From Anastatus disparis (taxonomy: Eukaryota > Arthropoda > Insecta > Hymenoptera > Eupelmidae): a stretch of 64,000 bases of DNA. A program made the translations under genes and the position numbers. This document shows, in pieces, positions 38,026 through 50,313 of the stretch (position 1 is its first letter; each line of letters begins with the position of its first letter). The stretch covers positions 8,394,001-8,458,000 of the forward strand of contig JAFFSR010000249.1 of the NCBI GenBank assembly GCA_017163975.1, given 5' to 3'. The notes below the pieces were generated by a model. The model saw only the letters and a list, made by a program, of their open reading frames with translations, searched no databases and was not told the origin of the DNA.

Positions 38026-39776
38026 ATGATAAGCCAACAGTTAAATGTAGAGCCCCTATGGATTTCTGAGCATATATGTAGGAATGAGATTTTTGAAGCA
38101 GCAAACGAAATTGTGCAAATAGCAGACCGACTATCTGCGGAGCAGCTCTTTAGATACAGCGAGCGAGGAGTGAGCATGGCCGGAAGTATTTCGATGTTCA
38201 AAGAACGAGTTTTACGATATGAGCTTAGACGACATCTCGGCGAAAGAGCCGCTTGTAAAATAATAATAGATGAGGTGACATATGATTCGCGGCTAGAATT
38301 TATTAACCTCCCAACAGAGCAAAGTGCGTGCAATCAATTCGTTAATCCCTCGAATAGCTTAGAAAATCCTATTCCTCCTAGCAATAGCAACGCAACTATT
38401 CACCCATCGACCACGTGTACCACGACTACATGTCCTTCTTTTAGTACAGCGAGCATATCTCATCCTGTGAGAGCAACTAATACCCTTTCCACTAATACTA
38501 CAACGACGTACCATGGAGGATATGATGGCGCACCAACTCCTTATTTTTATCCATACTCGTATCTCCCTTCTTATCCGAATCCATGGAGTCATGTGCCGTA
38601 TATTGCAGCATCTACTGGATATCTGCCAGTATCACAACCTTTAATACAGCCGCCCCTCTGTTCAACCATTTTAGCAAATCCCATAAATCAACCCCTGCAC
38701 AAGAGCATACAAGTTATGCTTCTAACTTCAGAGAACTGCAATGGTTGAACCAGCAAGAAGAGACTCGCAGAACCCAGAAAAACGTATGCCGACCCCCTCC
38801 AGCTCCGGATGAATCCTTATTTCCCACTACAGCTTGCACTGGTATAAAGTCGTCTAACGGGAATGAGACAGATTTTATTTCACCTCTTAAACTTGAAGAT
38901 GCTCCGATGCATTCATGCCCACTACCAGTGTTAGCATCAATTACTAGTAATCACCCTTTAACCCCTTTAGCTAAGACGTCAAATAAGAGCGAGCGCGTAC
39001 AGAAGGAAAATCGTCGCCCCAAACGAAGAGCAAAGAGTAAAACTCGAATAACGAGCCGAGCAAATAAAGAAGATCCAAAGACGAGCCCAACGCCAATTAG
39101 GAAAAACTTTTGGCGAAAGCACATAGAGCCGTGCTTCAGATGTGGTAGCTTAGGACACTGGCTGCGAGAATGTTCTCAGCCTATGAAATGCTATGGCTGT
39201 GGACAACTTAACGTCCGCATCAGAGACTGCACCCAGTGTCAACAGAGCGAGCGAGCAGAGCAGAGCACGGGCGAACGAGCAGAGCAGAGCCACAGCATAC
39301 GAGCAGGGCAGTGCCACAGCATGCGAGCAGAGCAGAGCAAACGAGCAGAGCTAATCCAGAGCAAGCGAGCAGAGCAAAACAATAGCAAGCGAGCAGAGCC
39401 AAACCAGAGCGAGCGAGCAGAGCAGGGCAAGAGCGTGCGAGCAGAGCAAAATAAAATCATGCGAGCAGAGCAAAATAAGAACAAGGGCGAGCAAGCAGAG
39501 ACGAGCAAGAGCAAGCGAGCAGAGCCAAACCAGAGCATGCGAGCAGAGCAAAACAATAGCAAGCGAGCAGAGCCAAACCAGAGCGAGCGAGCAGAGCAGG
39601 ACAAGAGCGAGCAAGCAGAGCATCGACAGAGCGATCAAACAGAGCACAACTACTATTTCCCAAATTTTAGCTATGCAGAGTATATCTCTGCTACATTGCG
39701 CGAAAAAGCAACCCATCGACCTGAGCCCTCAATTCAGCAAACCCCTTTTATACCACCATTAATATGCCTATATTAA
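38026..39776 (+). CDS. Gag-like protein in two overlapping frames, with 8-residue tail repeats
   Basis: Frame A runs 38026-38748 (240 codons): a helical-looking N-terminus (EIVQIADRLSAEQLFRYSER) and a Ser/Thr/Pro-rich part. Frame B, one base back, continues from the overlap to 39776. It has a basic stretch (RRPKRRAKSKTR), one good zinc knuckle (CFRCGSLGHWLREC) and a degenerate one in which V replaces H (CYGCGQLNVRIRDC). Then come about seventeen 8-residue repeats of the type SKRAEQNN or SERAEPNQ, from about 39240 to 39650, encoded by a 24-bp DNA repeat. The overlap has no canonical slippery heptamer, so the frame change may be a mutation. It is Gag-like by position and knuckle; I do not recognise the family. 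Confidence 0.6.
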
Positions 39777-40314
39777 CCCTTCAGCATTATATTTAGTTAT
39801 TTAAAATCCTTATCAACCAAATTCGCGACCCATCCAGCTAATCCAATATTTGTGCCATTTTGCTATTTAATTATTCCTTACACACATTGTACAAACATTG
39901 TTAGCTATTCACACTATTCACACTGACACATGAGCAAGTGCTAAATTTTTATGCATTACTATTACGTAATTAAAAGCAAAATTTATAAATAGGATATTTT
40001 TTTTGTGTAATTGGAAAATTGCTGCAAAATATTAATTATAAAATAGTTAATCTAATAAAATCATAGTATGCTTCGACACATACCATCAGAGCGTCACCTT
40101 TCAGTGAGTAAAAACACTAAAATTTTCATTTTTTATTTTCAATTTCTAATTTTGTTATACGAAATGTAATTTTAATATTTTTTTGGTATGTGTATGAATG
40201 AAATACATGTAAGAATGGGCTATGAGTGTTATTTTCTTTAACTTTAAGATAACTAGTTTTAAGATTTGTAATTTTTGTATATAATATATGGATAAGCCAG
40301 TCGCGTCGTTTTAA

Positions 40315-40545
40315 CCCTTTGAGGGGCACATTTTTCTGTAAAAAACGGGTTTTTGAGATTAATTGTTTATAACAAATACTTCAATTAATGAATATTTGCA
40401 ATTTCTCTATAAAATCTAATAAATCAGGTATTCAAGAGTTCAAAAAGTCTTATAGATGTCTTAAAAAGGCATATACGTTTTAGAAATACGGAAAAATCCA
40501 AAACCAAATAGGTGGGACAAATACGTACCACTGCCCCTCAAAGGG
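40315..40545. mobile_element. 231-bp piggyBac-type MITE
   Basis: The perfect 14-bp ends CCCTTTGAGGGGCA and TGCCCCTCAAAGGG are flanked by TTAA (40311-40314, 40546-40549). It lies in the 3' untranslated part of the LTR element and has no coding frame. Confidence 0.8.
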
Positions 40546-40791
40546 TTAAATTAAGCAAACTCATACAGCGTGTAACACTTACACCTAATTTAGCTAAAAG
40601 TCAGCAGATACAGCAGAAGAAGAAGTTTATAGATACACTTCACACCGCTGCAGATAACACCGGTTATCTTAATTTAAGCCTTAATACTTTTCTTTTCTCT
40701 ATATAAATTTTCTTTTTTTTTGTTTTAGTTTAGCTTATGCCTTTTTTTTTCGTTTGACGAAAGTATCCGGTTCCACCGTATACTTCCGTGT

Positions 40792-40803
40792 GGTGGGGGG
40801 GGA
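40792..40803 (+). other. Polypurine tract
   Basis: GGTGGGGGGGGA one base before the 3' LTR, the expected primer for plus-strand synthesis. Confidence 0.7.
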
Positions 40804-40804
40804 T

Positions 40805-41653
40805 TGTAACATGGCAGATTGGCCATATTACTTTTATGTATATTTGTGGCGCATATAGCCGACAGAAGGGAGCATCTAGCTACGGGCAAGACGGAAAGCA
40901 GACCACGCGAGTCAAATATTTAAGAGCATAACCCAAAATCGTTGGCACACACGTGCGAATTTATAAAGCACGTATAATGTGCACTGAGATAGCTAGCGAG
41001 CAGCTTGACTCGAGTAGCTGAGCTTGGGTCCGTTTAGGATCGTTTGTCTCTCTCTTGCGCGGCGCGCAGCGTACAGCAAGAGAGATGAAGCTGAGCATAG
41101 ACGAGAAGGAATACCATTATTATTCCTTCTGTCGCCGGCGTCCGATAAAGAGCGTTTCGGCTTGCGATATCGAGTAGTATTAATTTTGTGCGTGCGAATA
41201 TCGTAAGCTTGAGTGAGCGAGAATAGATAAATTCACTATTCTCAAAGTTATTTTATTGTGCTCAAAATTGTTGCGAGTGCACGATTGCTAATTAAACTTA
41301 TATAATTTATTTTTGTCTTTTACGACGTGTGTGCCGGGCGATCGCGTGCGCGTTTTATTGCATATATTCCCTTCGTGCTTTTCTAATTCGTTATTTTCTT
41401 GTGTGTTTATTGCTCGTGTCCCTTTTAGCTTACGTTTTTGTAATATTTGCTTTTCGTCGTGCCAATAGTTATTTATAATTAGAGCAAGCGGCGTCGCGTA
41501 CGCTATACGCGGCTGGCGTCCATTTTGAGCGAGCGTACGATTACTGTACATATTTCTTAAATAAAGTTTCTCTTATTATTTGTTACTTAATTAATTATAG
41601 CTTATATATTTTTATAAATTTAGTGCAACCTCCTGATCCCCAGGGTTGTCACA
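40805..41653 (+). repeat. 3' LTR
   Basis: Nearly identical to the 5' LTR; AATAAA at 41560-41565; followed by the ATGT duplication. Confidence 0.85.
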
Positions 41654-42012
41654 ATGTTTTATCAGTGATAATTAAAAAATTGTTTGTCAGTGTTAAGATT
41701 GACTCATCGCTTTGAAGGCTGTTATTCCGAAAACAGCTAATAGATTGAAATTTTAATGCTAAAATATGGTATAAAAGAATTTATTTTATAAAATTCATTT
41801 ATTAATAATTTTTTAATTAATATAATTATGTTATAATCAGTTTCCAACTTCACAACATAGAGAATGCAACCCTTTTACTCACAATAATCAAAAGTGTATA
41901 CACCTTGCCCACTAGTCAGTGTTAGGGGCCCAGTAGTCAGCGTTAAGGGTGGTTTGCTGCCTTTAGGGGTAATACTTTAAATATTACTGATAGACGTACC
42001 ATTCTTTTAATT

Positions 42013-43793
42013 AAAAACAATGTCCATTTTGTTTTTTTTGAAAAATATAATTCTGAAGCTGAATTATTTACAAAAAACAGCTTTAGGGGTGAACTTTGGG
42101 GTGGTTTTCACCCTTTCAATTAATTAAACGGTGAAAAATGAAAATAGCAAGCATCCTACACTTTTAATACTCTGAAAAATGTACCAAAGTTCTAAATAAA
42201 TGATGAACATACACCTGGCCCAGTTGTAGTCAGTGTTAGGGGTAGTTTTCTCCCTTTAGAGATGTTTTTTGAAAAAATGCTCATACACGTCAAATTTAGT
42301 TTTATATTGTAGTATTAAAAATATATTTTAAAAATTTTTTATTCATATTCATTCTATGTAAATCGATAATATTTTGCTATAAATGGTGTTTTCATCCCCT
42401 AAAAAATAAGGGATGCAACCCTTATGGTTCAAATCACCGAGGACAAATCATTCTTTTAATTTAAAACAAAGTCCATTTCGTTTTTTTGGAAAATATTGTT
42501 TTGAAGCTGAGTTATTTACAAAAAACCATTTTTAGGGGTGATCTTTAGGGGTGGTTTTCAGCCCTTAAATGTGTTTATGAGCCGATAAAAAAAATACGTG
42601 TCTCTTATTTTTTTATATTCTACAACATATACAAATTTCATCAAAATCGGTGAGACACACCTGAAAGACCTTCCTTGTCAGTGTGCCTGTCTCTCTCTGT
42701 CTCTCTCACTTATATCAGTCATCGCTTTCTATCTCTTTCTCTTGAATATCCGTTGCGATGTGCTGTTTCGTTTATCCCGCTTTTTGTCGATTGTTAATAA
42801 ATCGTGTAAATTGTAATTCTATAAGAATAGAATCGAAAACATTTGTACCATAATTTAGTTACTATCAACCAATCGTTACTTTGGTACAATATAAAAATGA
42901 GAATAGTAGTGTAAAAATTATTGAATGTATATGAACATACAAATTTATGAATGATTCTATTATTGTATGTTAAAACTTTATACATACCCATATGGAAAAA
43001 ATTTCTGGAAATAATTATAAATAACTATTAATAACCGTAAATAAATGTATATAACTATAAGTAAGTGTTGAAAAATGTGAGAATCGAGACATAAATAACA
43101 GTTATTTACAATTATTTACAATTATTTACTGTTATTTACACTTATTTACTGTTATTAATATTTATTTACAGTTATTTACATTCATTCACTTTATTTTAAA
43201 TTTAATTACAGTTATTTATGATTATTCATAGTTTTTTTACAGTTATTTGCAGTTACTTACATTTTCGAATATTTTCATAAATTTATTCAATTTTTTTTAT
43301 ACATATCCGAAAATTTTTGAAAATGTGAATAACTGTAAATAATTGTAAAAAACTATGAAAAATTGTAAATAATTGTAAATAATTATGAATAACTATAAAA
43401 AACTGTAAAAAATTGTAAATAATTGTAAATAACTATGAATAATTGTAAATAATTATTAATAACATTAAATTATTCACTAATACAAAAAATTTTTGAAAAT
43501 GTAAATAACTGTAAATAATTATGAATGATTGTAAATAACTATAAAAAAACTGTAAATAATTGTAAATAACTGCAAATAATTGTAAATAACTGTAAATAAC
43601 TGTAAGTAACTATAAATAATAGTAATCAATGATAAATAATAGTAAATAACTGTAAATAACTATTATGTATGTCTCAATTCTGACATTTTTCAATAGTTAT
43701 TTACAATTATTTACTATTATTTACAGTTATCCACAAAAATTATTTCTATATGAGTAAAACTAATTAATAAATCTTATCATGCAAAAATTACAG
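42013..43793 (-). repeat. Right terminal inverted repeat of the pogo-like element
   Basis: Reverse complement of 31200-32995, including the TTATTTACA-type array (about 43010-43735) and the CCTTCCTTGTCAGTGTGCCTG region. Mirror-image short frames in both arms reflect this and are not genes. Confidence 0.75.
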
Positions 43794-43795
43794 TA

Positions 43796-44885
43796 TTCAA
43801 ATTATTTTAACATTTTTACTACTTAAAGGACATAATTCACGATTAGAAGAAGAAAAAAGAGAGCTCCGCTGTAGCCTTGCGTTTTTGGGCGTGTATTTTA
43901 TTTTAAATGTTTTCTTTTTATTTCCCAAAATATTTTTTTTTTCTCAAGTCCTAATTTTTTTCCCTCACGTTTTTTTTTTATTATTTTTTTTAACGCTTGG
44001 TTCCTACGCTTTATACAAAGCTTCGCTTCTTTCGGGAGTCCCTATTGTTTTTTTTTAAATATTATTAAAAATATATATAAATATGATGCATAAAATATTA
44101 ATGCAATTTAATAACTTATTTTTAGCGTATATTAATATAAAATAATTTTAATATTATTAATTATATCAAATGAAATCGAAAACAAATATTTACGTATGTA
44201 AAAATTTTATAAAATCTGTCAAAAAAAGGCTGTATTCTACATCTCTCCGACGTTTCGGGTGGCACTAAATATGTTTACATCACAGAGGATGTTACATTAA
44301 ACACACAAAGACACCTGTGGAACCTGTAGGACTGTTTGCGTCGTTATATATTGAGTGTTAATATTCACCCCTTTTACTTTTAGCTCCAGTCTCCCCTACT
44401 CATATGTATGATTTATGCCAAACTGACATAATTTTAGATGTGTTAGTGGTTTTAAATCACACTACCCCTTTCCATCCCTCATCCCCACTTTAAAATTGAT
44501 GTCTTAATCATGCTGTAAATACGCATAGATTGGCAGGTCTGATTATCAGTTTAAGTTTCAACGTTCCAGAAAAGATCAACCCAAAGCAATATGGTTAAAA
44601 AAAATTTATACAAAGTCTTGATGAATATTGTAAATGTAGCATTAGTTCGCGAACCACAAATAAAATTGTTTTGTAATCATCCGTCACGCAAAAATCTAAG
44701 CATTTGCTTTAATGATGAATTATTGAAAAAAATTAAATTCATCATAGGACTTTGTGAGTTATGTATACTTTGACATACATGTTTGAGCAAGATATTTTTA
44801 ATGATGATGGAATTCTTGATATTGCTGGTCGTTGTATTAAAAGCAGAAGGATGCAAGATGCTGTACAAATGAGACTTCTTATGGA
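43796..44885. other. Stretch between the pogo-like and Mutator-type elements
   Basis: Mostly AT-rich. At 44761-44880 there is a short frame that reads like real protein (FEQDIFNDDGILDIAGRC, SRRMQDAVQMRLLM) and runs straight into the left end of the Mutator-type element. It may be an exon remnant that the element interrupted. Nothing else can be assigned. Confidence 0.35.
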
Positions 44886-47675
44886 GGGGGGGTAAAGTTT
44901 GAAACCTTTTTTTTTTCAATTTTTATTATTTGATATTTTGAATCTATAACACCTCAGAAATATTGTGTTAAATTTTGAGATCAATCCGAGCAAAATTGAC
45001 GGGGTTATAGCAGTTTGAATGAACCTTGTTCCGACTCAGTTCTACGCACATTTTAGCTACCTGTGCCGAGCGGTAAGCGACCGCTGTTTGGGTCTCTATT
45101 GTATTGTATATATCCCCTCCCTTTTGTTTAGGTATACAAAATATGTAACGTACTTTCTGTATCTTTGATGTATAGTATATATTTCAGTTGAAAATTGTAC
45201 GTTTAGAAAAGCAGTCGTGTGCGTTGTTTGATTTTAGCTCCGATTTCATAACTCTTGCTCCGTATAGTTTCTAGTTTGTTTTTGCAGTGATTGTGCATTT
45301 CTGAACAAAAATATGCCAAAAAGAAGTGGTAGAGGAGGTCGTAGTAAAGGTGGCCCGAGGTTAAGTTGACCGAGAAAAGGAGTGATGCCCCACAAACGTA
45401 AGAACGATGAAGTGAGAGCGTCGAGTGCATCTGCTAAAAAAATTAAATTGAACGCGTCCTTAGAAATCGAAGAAGACTATAATAAACACTTCAAAATCGT
45501 AGATTTTCTTCTTGTTTTTTTAACAATTGCAACATTAATTAAGTGTAAAACGTGTGATGGTGCAGTATCTTTTCAAACGTGCAAAAAAAAGGTCCCGGTT
45601 TTAAAATAAAAGTTTCATGTGAAAAGTGCTTAGAGCCTAAGTATGTTCCATCTAGTGAAAGAATTAATGGTAATGCATTCGAAGTTAATTACAGTTTTGC
45701 ATTTGTAATGCGAGTTTTATGCCAAGTTTTGTGGAATCATGGACATTGCGAGTAGTTTTATTACAAAACCTGCATATAACAAGTATATGAAAAAAATGAA
45801 CGATAGCATACAAATTTTTGCCAATAAATATTTTGCCACTGCCGTTCAAGAAGAGAAAGAAGAAACTACTAAACAAAATAATCTCAAAGAAACATCAGAA
45901 TTGACAGTATCAAGCGACGGAACGTGGAGAAAACGAAGATTTTCCTCGCTTTATGGTGTATCGTCCTTGATTGGCTACTGGACGGGCAAAGTTCTCGACA
46001 TATTTGTGAAAAGTTCATATTGTCATAATTGTGAAACTTGGAATAACAAACTAGACACTGCAGAATACGAAGAATGGAGCAAAGAGCACGTAGAAAAAGG
46101 AGAATGTCTTTCAAATCACAATAGCCCGGCAGGTAATATGGAGGTCGATGCTATCGTAAAAATGTTTCAACGCTCGATGAACCTTTACAAAGTTAAATAC
46201 CGTAATAATATTGGTGACAGCGACTCCAAAACGTACACTGGAGTTGTCAATGCGAAACATTATGGTGAAAAATTTGTTATAAACAAGAAAGAGTGTATTG
46301 ACCATGTGCAAACGAGAATGGGTAAACGTCTGCGTGACTTGGTGAAATCGAATGTCGTTGATACGGAAACTAAAAAAGGTAAGAAAATTAAGTGGAAAAC
46401 TCTGTCTGGAAAAGGTAAACTTACTGCATCTATGATTGATAAGTTGACAGTATTTTATGGCCTAGCTATTCGAAGAAACCATGATTCTGTGAAAAAAATG
46501 AAGAACGCTATATGGGCGACCTTTTTTCACTACTCGTCGACTGACGAAAACCCTCAGCACGAAAAATGCGATGAATCATGGTGCCAATGGAAAAAAGCCG
46601 AAGCTGCTAAGACCTTGCAATCCTTTAAACATAGTTACTTTACTCTTCCAGATGATGTTTTACAAGCCATCAAGCCTGTGTACGAAGATCTGAGTAGTGA
46701 CACACTGCTGTAACGTTGTCTTGGTGGATTCACGCAGAACAATAATGAGAGTTACAATCAACTCGTCTGGAAGATTAGTTCTAAGTCAGTGAGTGGTATC
46801 TCAACAACAGTTGAAATTGCTGCGTATGTAGCAGCATGTGTATTTAATGAAGGCAGCTCTGCTTTTCTCACATTCATGGCAGAAATGGGCACTTCAGGAC
46901 CAAGCGCTCATCAATGAGCGAACGCAACAGACAATTTGCGGATCAACAGAGCGGACGAGAAAGCTGCACTTGAGACTAAGGAAGGCAGAATGCAGCGTAG
47001 ACAGGATCAAAAAGAAGCTTTAGATCTCTTGGATGATAGTAATATTATATATGGACCTGGCATTGATGATTCTGTATAGGTATTTTATAAGAAAATCAAA
47101 TTTTTTTCACGTTATTTTCATTTTTTTCGTGTACAAAACTTTAAATTTGTTTCCCCAAACATGTCATTTTTGAAGCCGGTGACCAGTGTCCCAAAAAAAC
47201 TACTCAAACGATCGTTTCGAAATTTTGTACACATATTCTATATATATAAAGTTTTCAGGTGACGCTTTTTTTTCAATTTTACAATAACAAATAAATCGTT
47301 TTTTTTTGCAAAAATCGACCTTTTACCTTAAAAATGATGCAAAACATAAAAAAATTTAGAAAATTAAAACAATGAAGCGTCATTTAAGGGATAAAGGTAT
47401 CAACTGACCAAAACTATTCACTTTTTTGATTTTAGATAATCCAGCGATGAGCATTCGCGGTCACCGGAAAAAAAATATTTTTCGAGGCATCGGCAAAAAA
47501 CTGCTATAACTCCGTTGTTTCTTCATATTTTTGCACCAAAATTTTTTTACAAACTTTTTAAATATTGTATAATAACATACTAAATTTTTAAATAAATCAA
47601 TAATAGCTAAGTGCTCTAAAAAAATTATTGAAAATTTGCCTTTTTCGACCGAACAAACTTTACCCCCCCCCCCCC
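44886..47675 (+). mobile_element. Mutator-type DNA transposon
   Basis: The ends are GGGGGGGTAAAGTTTG (44886-44901) and the inverted CAAACTTTACCCCCCC (from 47654, with 13 C's). The transposase remnant inside is of the Mutator-like kind. TTATG occurs next to both ends but a full 8-9-bp duplication is not evident. The 5' part (about 45010-45312) looks like a leader, with a possible splice acceptor TTTTTGCAG near 45288. Confidence 0.65.
45313..47079 (+). pseudogene. Mutator-like transposase, broken
   Basis: Fragments in order: MPKRSGRGGRSKGGP (in-frame stop soon after), the block from 45382 with ASLEIEEDYNK, a frameshift in an A run near 45590, KVSCEKCLEPKYVPSSERIN, another frameshift near 45735, then a 324-codon block at 45739-46713. 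That block has SSDGTWRKRRFSSLYGVSSL, GNMEVDAIVKMFQRSM, NIGDSDSKTY and KLTASMIDKLTVFYGLAIRR, motifs I associate with the Mutator-like transposase domain family of animals. After TAA at 46711 the same frame continues (CLGGFTQNNNESYNQLVW) through a TGA at 46915 to a TAG at 47077-47079. Three stops and two frameshifts make it inactive. Confidence 0.75.
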
Positions 47676-48453
47676 TTATGTTACATTATCGCGTTACTAA
47701 GGGTAAGTTATTTATATTTTCTGTTACCGTTGTACCTTTTTTCTTTACGGTCGTAGAACTTTGCAGTAAAATACTTTTTTTTTGTAAATATAATAATAAA
47801 GTTAAAAACATGATTTACGATCAAATATCAGTTGCCGGTATCGGATCAATAATCAATAAATTTTTTGTTTATAATCGTAGAATTTCGCAAAATAAGACGT
47901 TTTTGTTTAAAATAGTGCAGCTAAGCAGATTTTACAAACATTTTTCAGACCTGTAAAATATGATAGAGGACAGTAGTGGAAATGAACTGTTGATAAAACT
48001 TCTGTCTGGTGAAGAAGAAGATGCGTCCAACTTGAGAGATCCTGCGCTACTACCATCTCTCTTTGAGACGAGGGAAGTTGTAAATATTTCTGGAACTATA
48101 CCAAATTTGGGGATGGAGGGTGTAAATAGTAATACAACAGCGCCATCATCTTTCGAACCAATACCTGGTTGTTCTTGGTGGAATGATGATGAGAGATAGG
48201 CATCAATGGCAATGAATAATAATGAGTAGAATGCATTTAATACGATGATTTTGTCTGAACCACCAGTTACAGAGAGTATAGGTTAAATTAAATATAAATT
48301 TATTAATTATGCATTTTTTATGTAATGTTAGCATATCATATTGAAGATAAATATCTTCAACGGGGAGATGGTTCTACTACTCAGAATCATATTACGATTA
48401 ACGAAGAATAATCAGAATATTACCGACAGTCGTTACAAGGTTTACAATTAAGA
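47676..48453 (+). other. Upstream part of the Polinton relic
   Basis: A short acidic frame at 47960-48199 (IEDSSGNELLIKLLSGEE, ending PGCSWWNDDER) starts just after a possible splice acceptor (ACATTTTTCAG, ending near 47949). A donor-like GGGTAAGT lies near 47700. It may be the first coding exon upstream of the polymerase, or unrelated. No more can be said. Confidence 0.3.
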
Positions 48454-49630
48454 GTGTTGATAATACCCCCACCAGCTAACACGAATTTATATACCCTGTT
48501 GGAGGTGGCAATAAATGATTTATATCCTCACGTGTCTGAATATGTGCGACCTACAGATTACATCGGTAAAACTGTGAACTGTGATCGATTCGTACTCGGT
48601 TTTTTTTATATATTTCCTTTAGGCTGTTTCGTGATTTTTCACCGACAGTTCTTTTTGACTTGATAACTTTTGCAGCACAAAGTAATGACAGTTTCGAAAT
48701 CGATAATGTTTTGAACGTGAAAGTAAGCACCTTCTCAAAATCTTTCTAAGATTCTCGGTCGGCATGCAAGAGTATAAAAATTTGTCCTTTATGCAGTGAA
48801 ACAGTTCGGATGAGTGATAAAGATCCACGTGATTGTAATACTATATTTTGTAAAATATGTAATGGTAAAAGACCGATAGAACATTTTTGCTACATGCAAC
48901 CTTTTATCAGCAAAAAAGCATTTGCAATTAATAAAAAGAATATTCTTTATTTATTTTATGATTTTGAGACTCAACAATCGGAAAGTATCTTGGGTACTGA
49001 TGGTAAAAAAATAAGTTTGCATGTACCAAATTTGTGTGTTGTGCAACAAGTGTGTAATTATTGTTTGGACGATGAAAATGTAGCTAATTCTTGTAAAATA
49101 TGTGGTATGCGTGAATACGTGTTTAAAATCGATCTGGTAAAGCAGCTAGTCGACTTAGCCTTGGCTACAAGAAAGAGTTTCAAACAAATTATTTGTATAG
49201 CCCACAATGCACAAGATTTTGATGCACAATTCATTCTCAAGCACTTGACAGAACGTATAGATTTCAGAAATAAATCAGGTGTAATTTTAAACGGGTCAAA
49301 AATAATCATAATGGAGATTTCAACTGTTAAATTTATAGACAGCTTAAATTACTTACACATGAGTTTGGCTGCACTACCAAAAGCTTACGGTCATGCTAAT
49401 ATAGATAAAAGTACGTTTTTTCATCTGTTTAACACACCGGAGAATCAAAATTACGTGGGTAAAATGCCGCCTGTGAGAACTTTTCACTAGATTCGATGAA
49501 AGAAATATTGTAAGCAAGACGTAAAAATTTTACAATTAGCTTGTCTGGCCTTTCGCAAGACCTTCATAGAGTGTGGTAATACAGATTCGTTTGCAGAGTA
49601 CTTCACCATCGCATTATCTTGTATGCGTGT

Positions 49631-50313
49631 ATATGGGGATATCTTTGGAACTTTTTAATTTTGAGATGTCAACCTGACAACAATTGAAAAGTCTATAATA
49701 CAAGTTTCTGGAGTGGCACACACTTCAATAAGGGCTTAAATTACTCGTTTCTTTTAGTAGAATATGTAATTAAATTTTGGTATCGATTGGAAAATTGGTA
49801 CTTACGGTACATAATTTTATACGTCAAAAATGATACTTTTTTTATATTTTTCTACGTGTTTCTTGAGCTATAAAAAAAGTACCATTCTTTCGATTATTCT
49901 CAAATTTTCTGAGCATAATAAATATGGTAAAAACAACAGTTTAAGCCTACCCTGGTACATGTGCCCCTCTTTAGGTAGGTGTTTGACTATTTTTAATGTA
50001 AGTGTAATTTTCACCATATTCATTATGCTCAGTAAATTTGAGAATAATCGAAAGAATGGTACTTTTTTATAGCTCAAGAAACACACGTAGAAAAATATTT
50101 AAAAAAGTATCATTTTTGACGTATAAAATTATGTACCGTTAGTACCAATTTTCTAATCGATACCAAAATTTAATTACATATTCTACTAAAAGAAACAAGT
50201 AATTTAAGCCCTTATTGAAGTGTGTGCCACTCCAGAAACTTGTATTATAGACTTTTCAATTGTTGCCAGGTCGACATCTCAAAATTAAAAAGCTCCAGAG
50301 ATATCCTCATATA
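49631..50313. mobile_element. 683-bp palindromic MITE inside the polymerase relic
   Basis: TATATGGGGATATCTTTGGA at the left faces its near-complement at the right. The arms stay complementary to a centre near 49970; ACAATTGAAAAGTCTATAAT and its complement lie well inside. The two mirror-image frames at 49830-50072 and 49868-50086 are artefacts. It separates the exonuclease half from the polymerase half of the relic. Confidence 0.75.

Larger units (their letters stand above)
35930..41653 (+). mobile_element. Gag-only, non-autonomous LTR retrotransposon
   Basis: Two LTRs of 850 and 849 bp begin TGTAACATGG and end GGTTGTCACA. The four bases ATGT precede the first (35926-35929) and follow the second (41654-41657), a 4-bp duplication typical of gypsy-type integrases. 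The LTRs differ at only a few places (a GC rearrangement near 36184, G/A in GCAAGAGRGATG, one TA unit), so the insertion is young. Between them are a long leader, a gag-like region, a MITE and a polypurine tract. There is no protease, reverse transcriptase or integrase, so mobility must depend on another element. Confidence 0.85.
31200..43793 (-). mobile_element. pogo-like DNA transposon with ~1.8-kb terminal inverted repeats
   Basis: Both ends read CTGTAATTTTTGCATGATAA (inverted at the right) and are flanked by TA at 31198-31199 and 43794-43795, the target duplication of the Tc1/mariner/pogo group. The arms run about 1.8 kb inward. Between them lies a pogo-type transposase in minus orientation (33613-35289). 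A 5.7-kb LTR retrotransposon has inserted upstream of the transposase gene; without it the element would be about 6.9 kb. Terminal repeats this long are unusual for pogo relatives, which generally have short ones. Confidence 0.75.

Noticed and set aside
39220..39716. Antisense Leu/Ala/Cys-rich frames up to 121 codons
   Set aside because: They are reverse-strand readings of the 24-bp Gag repeat, present in three frames at once.
45060..45100. tRNA-like A-box phrase GCCGAGCGGTAAGCG
   Set aside because: No B box, no cloverleaf and no SINE tail in the following 100 bases; it lies in the leader of the Mutator-type element.
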